DNA of 64,000 nt from positions 1-64,000 of the forward strand of contig JANBPK010001203.1 in NCBI GenBank assembly GCA_027579435.1. Direction: 5' to 3'. Below are positions 50,973 through 62,665 of the stretch, piece after piece; the first letter of the stretch is position 1; each line of letters begins with the position of its first letter. A model generated the notes under the pieces. The model was not told the origin of the DNA, searched no databases, and worked only from the letters and a program-made list of their open reading frames with translations. Position numbers and translations under genes: made by a program. This stretch comes from Candolleomyces eurysporus. Its lineage: Eukaryota > Basidiomycota > Agaricomycetes > Agaricales > Psathyrellaceae.

Positions 50973-51517
50973 ACATCCTGTATCTGCCACTAATCTCCTC
51001 ATGTTCTCGGTGGATCAATGGATTAGTCTATAGCTAGTGTGACCAGTAGTGTGACCAGTAGACTACAGATTAAGTGTACGATTGTTTCTTCCATCCTATC
51101 CTACAGGACAATTCACGTACACGGGTCCCTATACCACGGACACTCCAGACGCCTCGCAGTACCTGACCTGTACATGAGAAGGGTGTAACCAATTGATTGA
51201 TATATGATGTCTGTATATAATGTACAATCCAAGTAAGCAAGCGAGCGATCGTTATGATCATCTAATGGTAGCGTTATGTGCAGTAAGGTAAGCCAAAGTC
51301 TGGTATAGCATGTATAAGAAAGGGTCAATAGAAAAGGATCCTTGAAACGTGGAGTCATGTACAGGTGAAATGTGAGGAAGAGTTAATGATACAAAGTCAA
51401 CCGAAGGAAAGGAAAAAGATAGAGAAGGAAAGGGAATACGCTTAAATCCGTAATCCGCCTAGTGGTTTTCCTCTCGCGCCCGCCACACCATACTAGTACG
51501 CCTCGACCCTGCGCTCA
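50973..51517. other. Convergent intergenic region
   Basis: Spacer between the convergent FunK1 and CHK1 genes, about 545 bp. A 12-bp unit (TGTGACCAGTAG) is repeated twice in tandem near 51,039-51,062. No gene or RNA is supported. Confidence 0.5.
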
Positions 51518-54500
51518 TCACCGATATTTCGAGTTCGGCTTCATCAAAACCCAAGGCTTGACCGTCTCGCTCAAGATCAACCCCTTCCAGAGCTGCCTCC
51601 ACGAAATTGGACTGCCCTCATCCCTCTTCATAACCACGAAACTGCCTTCCTCTATACCGAGGTGCGACTTCGCAAAGGGCTCAAACTCGACCCACCCCTT
51701 GAACTTCTCTTTCCGTTTGTCGTATCCGCCTATTCGTAGTCTCAGTGTGGCTTTCGGTGAGATCTGTTGATTATAAGGTGTTTGAGTCTCCTCTTCGTCC
51801 TCTTCATCGTCGTCAGCGTCCATATCCTCGTCCCCATCCTCGTCCCCAGAGTCCGACCGGTTCCTGCTACCAGGTCGATGGTAGCCGTGGACGCAGTCGA
51901 CGTGGTAGATGAGAACGAGGCGTTGGATACATTGCTTGACGAACTCGGGTGAACTCGGTCCGGCGCCCTCTTACACTTGACCCCGAGTCCCTCCAACGCA
52001 CTCTGCACGATCTCGATGAGATCGCTCGGTTTGTTGCGTGCGTAGAAGCGGGTGAGGTGTGGGCAGTACCGGGAGCCTGATTGAGTTTGGGACTGTCAGG
52101 TCGCACCATCCAGCCATGGAATTGAATTACAAGAAGGGCGCCAAGTTGGGTATAGGAAATGTGATATCGATATCGCAGATCGATTGGTACGAGACGACGA
52201 AGTGTGAGACGGGGATAGGTCGCGGAGGGTGTAAATGGGTAGATAGATGAAGCGAGAAGAGAAGAGGGGGGAAGGGGGGAGAAGCGAAGAGAACAGATGA
52301 AATCACGCAAGTCAGCTTCGAACCTCCCACACAAGTATATTGAAGGATGATCAGAGATACGCACGAATAACATCAAACTCTGCGTGAACTGCGACTTTTG
52401 GTATGTACCACCCGCAGTCATCATCGGTTGATCCCCGTCTTCGTCTTGGTCAGTGTCCCTGTTTATTCGCACATTCATCCACATAAACGTTTTGTTTGAT
52501 AAACGATCGTTGGATACGTTCGTTCAATATGTTCAAGCACAAAGGAAAGGGAAGAAGGGGGAGAGAGCGGAAGATAGACAGTCAGTGAACAGAATACGAC
52601 TCAGTAGAAGAAGTAGGAGGAATTGGATAACAATAAACGAGAGAGAAAATCAATGTGGCCTTAACGATGACAAATGAATGAGTGAGCGACCGGCTCACTC
52701 ATTCGTCTAGTCCATTCACGAAGGCGGGGAACGGCGAGACCCGAGTCCCAAGCCAAACGAGAGCACGATAGAGAACGAACGAAAGTAGGCCAAACCAAAT
52801 TTAACGGCAGCAGCGTCCGAGTCCGAACGAAACGAAGAACAGAAACAGAAACCNAAAAANCGCAAACACGGAAAACGAAAGAGATAAAGGCGACACGTAC
52901 ATCCGATCCTCAAAACTAGGCGACGCCAAATCCAAATCCCCACTCGCCCTCAAATTCTCAGTCAACTTCTCGGCGAGATCGCCGGGACTTGTTCCATGTA
53001 GCTGACTGAGCCTGTCGAAATAAAAGTAGGCGCGTCAGTCCATCTGCGCGCGCTATGAGTGGGTTCGAAAGTAGGGCTCATGAAAGGGTGTAAGACGGGA
53101 AGTATTATCAAGAGCTTCAAGTTCTCAAACAGCTCGCTAATCCACCAACCCAGATCGCTCCTCGCTCATCAGCAGTCAGCCCTTCTAAACCCAGCGGCCC
53201 TTGGTTCATTCATTGAATGAACGTTCAGAAGCGGAGCTGTGGATTAGAAAAAGCGCTGCGATAAGAGAAGAGGATCGTAGGCAGGAGAGATGACGCAGAA
53301 CCGGCAGATAGAGAACGACCCAAAGAAAGAAAGAAAGAGAGGATAAAAGAACGAGGAAGGAAAGAGGGAGGGAGTAAACCCAACCCACCTTATACACCAC
53401 CCGTGTGCGCTTATATCGGCGAGCGAAAACCGATCCTGCGGGTTAACAGTTAACATGCCTCTTAGAAGTGCTAGAACAAGTAAAAAACATGCATCAGTAC
53501 TCTGAAACACCCGTAATGGTTAGAAAGAAAAAATCGTACCCAAGGCCTGCTCTCCGATCCTCCTCCAGGGATCCTCCTTGAAGATCGTGCCATTGACATA
53601 CGCCACGAACTCGGGACTCCGAATAGTCGGTTCGTCCCATGGCGTATCTGCCATTTGTTCGTCCATCGTCAGTAAACCACTCATAACCTCGAGAACAAAG
53701 CGAAGGAACAAGAAAGGAAAACACGCACTCCCAACTAACAAAGTAAACAAAATAACCCCACAGCCCCACACATCCACGGGTTCCGCATTATATGGCTGCT
53801 CGTTCGCCAACTCGGGCGCTACGTACGGCAAGCTGCCACACCTCTCTGTCAGCATCCGTGTCCGACCTGTATCTTTGAGTTTGTATACGGCGGAGAGGCC
53901 GAAATCGGAGATTTTGAGTGTGCCGGCGGCGTCAAGGAGAAGGTTTTCAGGTTTGAGGTCGCGGTGGCAGACACCCTGGGAGTGAATGTATTGCTAGATG
54001 TAGATAAGTCAGGGAGTGGGATCAAAGAAAGGGAGATGCAGGGAAGAGACATACCATTCCATCTATGACTTGTTGGAAGTAGTAGTGCGCGAGATCGTCC
54101 GAGACGCCTTTATCAGGAGCTGCAGCGTCCCATCGTCAGTCGAAATCCATCCCAGATGTAGAGCGCCCGCGAACGCACCAATCTTATCAAACAAGTCTCC
54201 TCCAGCCGCCAACTCTAACAGTATGTAGATTCCTGGATGATAAGTATGCCGATGCTTCAGCTCCACAATGATCGCGTTCAGAAACTCGAGCACGTTTTTG
54301 TGTTTCAAGGCAGAGTGCACACGCATCTCCTTTTCGACATTCTTTCGTTCTTTCTCAGAGGTCTTGTCGGATATGGTTATGACCTTGCAGGCGGCGACGC
54401 GGTGCTCTTTGAAGTTCGTTGCGCGGTAGACGCTGGGGGTGACTGGGTTAGATTATGTTCCGGGAGATGGCGATGATGAAAGGAAGGTAGGGGGTGGGCA

Positions 54501-54682
54501 ACGAGAGACAAAGGATGATTGATACACACGTTGAGAAGCCTCCGCCACCGATCTCCTCCGTCAGCTCATAGCCTGATTCGAGTACACCATGTCAGTCAAG
54601 GACGATGAGTGTGGCAGGCATCAAAGGAAATGAACACACCGCAGATCTTGGGCCATGTCGGGCTTTTACCCGATCCACTCAT
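51518..54682 (-). CDS. chk1: DNA-damage checkpoint kinase Chk1
   Basis: Chk1, a nuclear Ser/Thr kinase that halts the cell cycle after DNA damage. Exons are 54682-54640, 54572-54530, 54432-54179, 54119-54055, 53993-53729, 53647-53540, 53470-53389, 53011-52901, 52458-52365 and a last part 52092-51518. Kinase landmarks: EIGGGGFSTVYRA (glycine loop), VAACKVI (Lys), HRDLKPENLLL, ISDFGLSAVYK and ERCGSLPYVAPE. The C-terminal KA1-like part has LRIGGYDKRKEKFKGWVE and SPISWRQLWKGLIL, typical of Chk1. Introns 7 and 8 are unusually long (about 377 and 442 bp). The last exon changes frame near 51.87 kb. A possible 110-bp intron, 51976-51867, with a weak GTGTAA donor, gives a clean 509-aa protein; otherwise there is a single-base error. 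Confidence 0.94.
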
Positions 54683-54984
54683 AGCTGATCAATCCCTTTG
54701 ATGATTCCAATCGTATCTAAGTGTAGCAGCACTAGATGGCTGTATAGAGGCGGCGAGGGCGCCAGGTAGGTAGGTAGAAGTAGAAATAGTGAGAGTGAGA
54801 ATGAAAGAAAGGATAAGGGTCTTGCAATGAGGCTGGTGTCAAAGAGAACATAAACGCGACACAGATGAGTCAGACGAACCGCACGTGCCACCGTGACCTT
54901 AATTGAATGGGGACGCGACGCGTCGCGACAGCATGCCTCGGTCCCGAAATTCGTGTACTACTGAGCTAAGAGTAGAAACGTAAT

Positions 54985-56380
54985 CTACAATCCCTTTTCC
55001 GAAAGATCCGCCAACATGTCCCTCACCGTCTTCTCATACTCCATATATTCCATCCCAAGGACCCTCTTCGACTTTTCGTTGTTATAGCTCATCATCGTGA
55101 CCTCGCTCCTATCAAAGTCCGGTATCTCTTTGGTGATGGAAGCCTTGAGAGGTGGGAGGTTGTCGAGGGAGTTGGCATGTTCAACTGCAGTAAGCGCACG
55201 GGTCAGATTTAGAGCGCTGATGGTGAGAAATGAGAGATTCACTAGCTTCCACCCACCCAACCGANCCCCCCACTTACGATAACCCTCTCCCCACCCGCTT
55301 CTGGCCTCTTCAACGCTTCCACATGCGCTCTCGCTGCATCTCGCACGTCTACATACGGGCACGAGCCTCTCAGTGTAGTAGGGAAGGAAGGGTCGGACGA
55401 GCTGTCCTTGATGACGACGCTAAACCACCATTGGACGCCAGCTGAGATTGGGAGTGCGGATATGAGATTGGGCTATTCGTTTGCGTTCATCAACGACCCA
55501 TTCGTAGATCATATTTAGGCCAATCAGCCAATGGAACACGGAAAAACTTGGAATAGAAGTGACAACGCACCCCCAAAACGAAAGGAGGGTTCAACACCAC
55601 CAAATCCCAACCCCCTCCCTCCTTCTCATCCTTCTTGTTGCTCTCACGATGATACTCCCATGCGGCCCGTTCAGCCAACGTCTTCGACGCCCTATACTTC
55701 ACAAAGTCACTCGCTTTGTTTCCCTGTTCTTCAAGAATATCAGGGTCGCGGCCCCAATCTTCTTCCGTAAACACCGTGTGGGGGGAGGTGAGTGGGTACC
55801 TGGAAATCGCGCTCGTGGAAGAGGTGTATACTACCCGTTTGACAGTAGAATCGGGGGAAGAGGTAGAGGATTTGAGGAGGCCGAGGGTACCGTCTCGCGC
55901 TGGCTTTATGTATTCTACAAATGAACTCGGTGAGCGAACTCGGAAGACGAGCTATGCAGCACACACCATCAGCATCAACACCCCCACCTTCCGGCCCAAT
56001 GGCAGTACTCCCAACCTGAAGAGGCGACGCCAAGTGTACCACAGCGTCTACACCTTTCACCGCTTCGCCGAATGCATCCTCCTGTCTCATCATTCACGTT
56101 GGCCCTCCCGATCATAAGCAGAGAGCATAGTGATTGGAATACGTACCTTCAAGAAATCCTCAACAACGTAAAACTCCAGTCTTCCTGTATCACCGAGATA
56201 TGATGCAAAGAGCTCTTTCAGCTTCACCGTCTTCCAACTCGTCTCATCCCTAACCACAGCCCGAACTCTAAATCCATCCTCCAAAAGGTACTTGATAACC
56301 CAGGGCCCTATGTACCCCGTTCCGCCTGTTACAAGAACCTTTGGCGGTGGAGTTTGTGAGGCGGAGATAATGGCTGGCAT
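54985..56380 (-). CDS. Extended SDR reductase (dihydroflavonol-4-reductase-like)
   Basis: An NAD(P)-dependent short-chain dehydrogenase of the extended (epimerase/DFR) type, 373 aa. Exons: 56380-56147, 56081-55967, 55914-55571, 55472-55243 and 55184-54985; the N at 55265 must be left out. The nucleotide-binding motif is VLVTGGTGYIG at residues about 15-25. HLASP follows near 97. The catalytic YxxxK is YRASK in the segment FVKYRASKTLAERAAWE. VVLNPPFVLG and VDVRDAARAH are also typical. These enzymes reduce carbonyl groups of small molecules (aldehydes, ketones, cinnamoyl-like compounds); the substrate cannot be told. The last exon, with SYNNEKSKRVLGMEY, ends in a normal stop. A decayed copy of this end lies at 57 kb. 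Confidence 0.9.
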
Positions 56381-56955
56381 AATTTGTACGTAGATAGACA
56401 AATAAGAGTAGAAGAAGAGAAGTAGAAAGGGATAGATTACCCTGAAGTGGTGATGGGGAGACTGAAGATGAGATGCAGATTTATTTATATACCCTCCCAG
56501 ATTGCCGTGAAACCTACTCGGTACTTACGCGTCCGACCGGCATTGACATCATGTACTAGTACACCCACTGAGCTCTCGATTTTTGGAAGTTCATCGTTTA
56601 ATCAGCATCGATGACATGACCCTGCAGGCTGCATATGATCATAATAATACCGAAGGTGCTCAGGCTTTTGTATAATAGAGCCGCTCAGCCGAGTACATGA
56701 ATCCAAGACGCCTCCAATCCCTCTCTCGCAGGTCACCCATCCAGCACCCCTTGCGAACGAAACTTTACACTCTAGCCCCAGTCATCTCCCCTTTCGCTTC
56801 CGGTACTTGAATCCATCCTCCGTTTCTTGCAGAAAAGGCTTCACAAGTCTTGCAATGAAGTTGGTCGACAGTGTCGAAGAAAACAGAACAAGTTCATAAC
56901 AAAATGTGGTGCACACTGACTACGACACAGTAAAGCTAACGTAAACCTAACTTAA
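56381..56955. other. Promoter-side spacer of the SDR gene
   Basis: About 575 bp holding the upstream region of the SDR gene. TTTATTTATATA-like sequence near 56,483-56,494 could contain its TATA element on the minus strand. Nothing else is supported. Confidence 0.4.
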
Positions 56956-56956
56956 C

Positions 56957-57330
56957 CTACAACCCGCGCTCCGAAAAGTCCTTCAACGTATCCCTAACCG
57001 TCTTCTCATACTCCACATACTCCATTCCCAAAACCCTTTTCGACTTATCATTGTTATAGCTCATCTTCATGATCTCGCTCCTATCAAAGTCTGGTATGCC
57101 TTCGGTCATGGGAGTCTCGAGAGGTGGGAGGTTGTCGAGCGAGCGAGTTGACGTGGTCAACTGCATTGTTACAAGAGCCGTCAGCTGAAGTATTCTGGAT
57201 GAACATTGCGAAAAAGAATATTACACAGAAGGAGAGAGGAAAAATGCCGGTGTGAGATGACGGAGCACGACTCGACTCGACTCACTAGCTTCAACCCAAC
57301 CGACAGAACCCCCACTCATAGATCTCGCCT
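56957..57330 (-). pseudogene. 3'-end copy of the SDR reductase
   Basis: The minus strand repeats the last exon of the neighbouring SDR gene: LDNLPPLETPMTEGIPDFDR, then SYNNDKSKRVLGMEYVEYEK and a stop at 56957. Before it lie the same splice acceptor (GCAG then TTGA) and, at about 57,285-57,330, the end of the preceding exon (GGSVGWVEA). Directly after the acceptor a 4-base GCTC duplication breaks the frame. The rest of the gene is missing. It is a truncated tandem duplicate. Confidence 0.85.
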
Positions 57331-58181
57331 TTCTGATGAGCAAAATTTCCTGCCAGGCGCATCATAGAGCATTTGCGATAATGCCCTTGAGGCCATCGAC
57401 CAGGTAAGGGAATGTGCTAGGTCGGGTGGGAGCGTCTCTGTCGCCTCACAACTCGACTGGGAGGCATATACAAAGAGCACCTGTGTCTAGCGAGGATGAC
57501 ATTCTTGTGAATTCGATCTCGTGTCCATTGCTCTGTGATAATACCCGTACTTTGTAGGAGAGCATAACTTTCGTACCACAGAAATGCTCAAACACCCAAA
57601 TTATCGCTCGTGGGGTATATGAACCATGGGTGTAAATAAATATGCCAAACGTAGTACAGCGAACAGATTTGTCAATCCTCATTATCATGGGCGGGAATGA
57701 ATGATCGCAAAAAGCCGGCCGGATGAAGCTGCAGATGCCGTGTGCATGGTCTTGGCGCTTTTTCAAGGAGGTCTTTAGTACCCTCGGGTTAAAATGCCTC
57801 GGTAATATGCGATTGTGACGAGTGACGACGGGCGACAGCTGGGGCCCGGGGCTCCAACCTCGCTCGCAGTGTTAGCTCATCTTATCTGGGTGCTTCAGCC
57901 TTGCCAGTGGCTATGGTCTCTTTTGAACGAAATTTTCAAGAGCCACGGCCCAAACAATGGACCTTGAGGGAGAAGTCAAGCTCACTTTCGAAGCAGCATT
58001 TCCCATTCCCATTAACAGGCGTCACGTTGGAGTGAGCTTTCCGAGTGGTCGGCGCTCCACGCCTCCTTGTTTTCTTACGAAGGCATGTCGTATTGACCAC
58101 AAAGCCAGCCTTCTACTAAGGTGGCTTTGGTGTCCACAAAAAATCAGGGTGGGGCTTGACGATGGTTGACAAAGAGGCCAT
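57331..58181. other. Unassigned sequence with a solo repeat end
   Basis: No gene is supported. The minus-strand frame 57,446-57,766 has no recognisable motif. At 57,791-57,802 lies AAAATGCCTCGG, the end motif of the repeats at 2.2 and 61.5 kb. It is preceded by CCCTCG as in the 61.9-kb copy. No partner in inverted orientation was found nearby. Confidence 0.45.
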
Positions 58182-58503
58182 TTATACACATCTTCTTTGA
58201 TACATTTGGATCAAACTTTGTAGAGGCCTTTCAATGTCCTCAGGAACATCACCGCGTTTGTAAAAAAGAGTTCTAAAACGATATATGCCGTTGCGACTGC
58301 GCTTCGAGAGGCACCTAGCCATCAATGGTCGATCATGAAAATGCTGAAATCTGTGCATAATAATGCTTCTTGCATGGTCGCAGCAAGTCAAATGACACTT
58401 ACTGGAGGTCGCACAACTTCTTGATTGCGATGTACAAGGAGAATGAGTAATCGAAACCATTGGCTCGGTCAATGCTAGCATTGGCATCAGTCTTCTCAGC
58501 CAT
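58182..58503 (-). CDS. Small uncharacterised protein
   Basis: Exons 58503-58403 and 58350-58182 join in frame over a 52-bp GT-AG intron to give 89 aa. I do not recognise it. The first exon begins MAEKTDANASIDRANGFDYS; the second holds LSKRSRNGIYRFRTLFYKRG and ends in a basic stretch. The protein is basic, with no signal peptide or membrane helix. The single intron and tidy frame favour a real gene, but the length makes a chance model possible. Confidence 0.4.
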
Positions 58504-58890
58504 GATCAGTTACGGTCTCGCCTGTAGGGACTGGCCATTGCGCTCCCAACCAGGAAGGGTACTCCTTTTAAAATCTCTACTGCTATTTTAATGAGTTGAA
58601 TTTGAAGAAGAATGGAGGCGGCTGCTGGGTACGCACCGTCTGATGACTTCTGGAGGAAAGCTTAAGCAATTTGTGATACTCAATTTAGCCGGTTAGCGGG
58701 AGAAGAGTGGTGGCCAACGACGGGATGATCCCAAGATATACAGCACATGAAAAATTTGAAGAATATTGTATTACGGGGTGCCAGACCTTCTTTTTGGACC
58801 TCTGGAACCGCCGCAAGATATTTTATCTAACGAAATCTGAACATTAACCAAATCCCGAACTTCCGACCCAAAGAACCAGAGGTAAAAAGG

Positions 58891-58897
58891 TATAAAG
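58891..58897 (+). promoter_or_regulatory. TATA box of the Cys-rich secreted gene
   Basis: TATAAAG lies 48 bp upstream of the ATG at 58939 in the same orientation, implying a leader of about 15-20 bases. The spacing is right for a fungal core promoter and supports the chosen start. Confidence 0.6.
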
Positions 58898-58938
58898 TCT
58901 GAGCTCAGAGTAGTCTACTCTCCTCAGTATCAGCAGCA

Positions 58939-59458
58939 ATGCAGTTCACTCTCAAAGCAACCATCGTCCAGATCGCCACTGTGGCCCTCTTTGTGACCAG
59001 CGCTGTCGCTAGCCCCACCCCCGTAAGAATTTTCTCGCTTGTGGATGTCATCACGTCGTTGAGCTCACCGCCAAATTTTCTCGCAGGTTGCGGCAAACGT
59101 AGTTGCTAACGCCCAGCTCGACCACTGGCTCGCCACTACCGATGCCAATTTGACCTTCATCAACGACGTCAATACTACCAGCCCTCTCGCCGGCCGTGCG
59201 ACTCTGGACACACGAGTCGTCTACTGCAATATACGCTCGCACAACTTGTGCGGTGGAGCTTGCACCGTTTATAACGGTAATTCCAGGTGCCTCGATGCTG
59301 CGGGAACCAACTGCCTGTTCGCGACGACCAATGTCGGATTTTGCGACCGTGATGGATGCGGCGGCACGTGCAACCAGTACTCCAGCTGTGGAACCAGGTT
59401 GGACGGCGGGTTCTGCTACACCCCCGGAACTAGGTCGATCATTGTGCCTTTCACTTAA
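58939..59458 (+). CDS. Small Cys-rich secreted protein
   Basis: A 151-aa protein from two exons (58939-59022 and 59087-59458; 64-bp intron). The start MQFTLKATIVQIATVALF ending in TSAVAS is a clear signal peptide. The mature part has ten cysteines: VYC, NLC, GGAC, SRC, TNC, GFC, DGC, GGTC, SSC and GFC, all in the last 85 residues. This predicts five disulfides. Two CGGxC units (LCGGAC and GCGGTC) suggest an internal duplication. No enzyme motif is visible. It looks like a small secreted protein of the effector or wall-associated kind; a role in interactions is only inference. The region between the signal peptide and the first Cys may be a propeptide. The gene is intact with its own TATA box. 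Confidence 0.87.
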
Positions 59459-61502
59459 CCGAAAGGGTCGGAAATGGATGAAGATCATTTGGCCGCTACG
59501 AATGTACAAATATGGACTCGCAGTGATTGGTACTTGTTGGCTTTTTGTAAAGGATTCGGAAAGCTCGTTATAGTCGAAATAAGATATAAAATATGGATGA
59601 GACTGTTGTCGAAGCTTTGAGCTACTAAATCGACGCACTGGGATGCGACCGGTTATCCTTCTTCGTTCTCAAGAATTTGAGCCACTTGAAAGCTGGCTAA
59701 ATGGCCAATCGAGCCAGTCCCCTACTACCAAGAGAATATTAAAAGTCGGCAGCTATTAACATCAGATCGAAAAAGGCAGGCGGCAAGACCCATTCGGTCA
59801 GGTCCGAGTCGCTCTTACACTTGATGCCTCTTAAGATAGAGCAGCTTTCACATGCACCAACAGAGCCGAATGTCCTAGTAGGTACCACGCCCTGCAGATC
59901 CAAGCAGCTCACTCAGGCTGGCGGTCTCCTTTAGCCTTCAGCACCCTAAATTACTCAACTTGAATGGCACAACACGTTCGAAAGAAGTAGTGTTGTCGAG
60001 ATGTAGACTTCGGAAGGATCATTGCAAAGTGAACACGGAAACTTGTCGGTATCTCATCATCCTCTCGTCTGGGTTCATTTACGTGAATATCGTGAAGATC
60101 GCGGTTCTTCATCGAAATCAAAATCGGAGAAAACTTTTCGGGATTCCATGGTTCTATGGGGGTCGACTGACCTTTGAACCTTATACGGGCTTCAGCGCCC
60201 ATGTTTAACCACGGTTCACATTCACGAACTCGTTACAGGAGAGGCTGCGTGTCAATATTCTTCTTGAATGTTCATGAAAAAGGTCTAGAGACACGATATT
60301 AGCCCGACCTGATATCCTTGGGACACTCGGACCTTCGGCGCTTGTCCGGCGCTTAGAGTTCACGACCACAACCGAAGACGAGAAGCTCAACTCAAGAACT
60401 AGACTTCCCGATATCATAGAGAAAACAAGGAAAGGCAAACGTGGCCAATCGGAGGCCGAGACCATATCATGGACAGAAGTTAGAACCACAGACTACCGAA
60501 CGCTCGGGTCACCTCCTTCCCGCGAATCATCGCATTCTGTACTTCCTTCTCGAGTTGGTGTACAACTCTAACCAGGCCATATCATCGTCGATAAAGTTCG
60601 CTTTGGGTACAGTAAAATAAAGAGCTATAAAATACAATGGCCCATCCGGGCGAACCTGGACACCCTACTGCCTCGTGTACGGTCGATACACGGTGAAATG
60701 GTCGATATAACCAAGCACCACGATCCAATATACACATGGTAATCATAGTGCTGCCCATCCCATACAGTAAATTTACCTAGCATCGCCCGTACCAGACTTT
60801 AGCCAGGTAACACATGGGAGGTGTCCGCGCTCTTGAGCTCGTCGGCCAGACCACGTCCCAACGTCACGGAAGTCGACATGCGTATTTGCGCGTGTTAATA
60901 CTAAGGATATCGCAGCCTCGGCTTCTGTGGAAGCAGCAGCTAAGTTGCGCTCCTCTCATCCAGAAATAGAAAGGAGTTTCACAGCGAGAAGGAACTCACG
61001 GTAGCTAGATGTAACATACATACATACATTTACTACATTCTATGCCAACAGGGCCGTCCCTGAGTGAGAGATTGTGCTCTGTCCTGAGGAGCGACTGTGG
61101 CCCAAGGAACGAGGATACTGTAGCAGGGATTGGACAAATGGCCATATACTGTATGACGGAAATATGGGAGCAATCCAGAAACTTGACGCTGAAATAGCAA
61201 ATTCAATCAATTGATTGAAGCTTACCTCGTGGTCGCGTTGAAGGCCCCTCAATGCCTGAAAAACGGTGTCAGACTTCAAGTCCCATCTACGCTTTCCACA
61301 CAGGCCCACACACGCCAATCTCCTGCCCCAATTTCGTGTGGAGCTCAGAAAGGTAGAATTCGAGCTCCATTATGAGACAGGAACTCTGGTCGATGTGATC
61401 GAGTCGAAAGTGGTTGAGCAAATGAACCAAGGCACCATTCCTTGACGATTGAACATGCAGGATAACAGGCCTGGCAGTGGCCGATGCTGCGCACGGCAGG
61501 TG
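59459..61502. other. Unassigned sequence
   Basis: About 2 kb without a supported gene. Short frames (for example 60,205-60,489 on the minus strand) have no recognisable motif. A four-copy ACAT/TACA microsatellite lies near 61,015-61,030. No tRNA or rRNA could be supported. Confidence 0.4.
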
Positions 61503-61922
61503 CCGAGGCATTTTGACGGGCAGAGTGAGTGTCTATTCTCCCTCATCCCTTTTGGCTGGGAGTGCCTATGGCTTTGGGAACAGGTGCCAGGCATTTTTTG
61601 CAAAGGCCAACTAACATTCCGTTGCATCAATAATTGTAAAGACTCGTACTACCGTGTACTGCAAGGGCCTCTCAAAGTCAAATTGGAGCGGAGCTAGGAA
61701 AGGCGCACCACTAACGGAAAGAGCCGAAGGACGGAAGGAAGCCGGTGGCATGATGGAACTCAGGAATATGCCCGGAGCTGGGAGGTTCGCCATCAGTCGG
61801 CAGGACACGGCAACCCACGCCAAACAACAGCGTCCGTCACAGTGAACTTCACATGGAACTTGGTCTTGGCCCCCAACCAACCCCCCTAAGTACCCTCGAC
61901 AAAATGCCTCGGCAACATCAGG
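61503..61922. mobile_element. MITE-like repeat related to the 2.2-kb element
   Basis: Bounded by CCGAGGCATTTTGAC at 61,503-61,517 and its near-inverse (AAAATGCCTCGG) at 61,911-61,922. A further single copy of the motif follows at 61,982-61,996. The flank left of 61,503 (GGCCTGGCAGTGGCC...GCACGGC) also matches that left of 2,228. Interior words near the right end correspond too. This copy is about 420 bp between motifs against about 207 bp at 2.2 kb. There is no coding capacity. It fits a non-autonomous DNA transposon family. Unlike the 2.2-kb copy, it contains normal CpG. Confidence 0.55.
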
Positions 61923-62665
61923 TTCTCCACGCTTATCAAGGCTGAGTGCTGAGACGACTAAATGCGTTTACGTTGAATAGAGTCAAGATGCCTCGGAGTT
62001 ACGCCGGGCGATGCACACGATGGTGTCTGGATCAATGTCGATAGCGCTCGGTAATGGGTGGATCGAGCTCTACAGAAGGTGTTATTCATCCTAGCGCGTA
62101 AAATATGCCAACTGTGACAGGTTCTATGACTACTTGACACACTTCAGACACTAGGATGTGCACAACGCTAACTACTTCAAGTGGCTGCACTCTTGCGACC
62201 CATTTGTAAACAAGTCGAATTCGGGGGGTATCTGGGCGTGAAGATGACTCCTGGAACCGTATTCTTCCCGCTAGAGATATATGTCTACATCTTGGACAGG
62301 GGTTTCGTATGGCAGGGACTCGTTCGTAGCTGTGGTAGACTCGCGTTTGCAAGTTCTTACGGTCTCCCAGGTAGCTATTGCCTTGATCATACTTATTCTT
62401 TGCATTGTTCCTGATTTTCCATCCACCACCGCTGCTAGGATTGCAACAACGGAGACCGGCATTCTGAACCCAGGCATACTCGGCCGAGACAGCGTCGTGT
62501 CTGGCGCGGGTACATATTAATCCAGCATGTCAGCCCATTCAGGAATTTGTAGGACTGTAACTAATGAACATTTGAATAATTTGTTTTCCGATGCAGCGAT
62601 GCAGCAGAACAAACAAGGCATTCGGATTGGGGCTACTTCTATTACAATCACATTACTACAATGGC
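61923..62665. other. Spacer beside the coiled-coil gene
   Basis: About 740 bp. A frame on the plus strand (62,281-62,520) has a hydrophobic stretch, VAIALIILILCIVPDF, but no supported gene model. The right end probably carries the 3' untranslated region of the next gene. Confidence 0.35.

Noticed and set aside
60008..60022. CGGAAGGATCATT, like the end of 18S rRNA before ITS1
   Set aside because: The bases before and after do not fit 18S or ITS1, and no rRNA sequence surrounds it.
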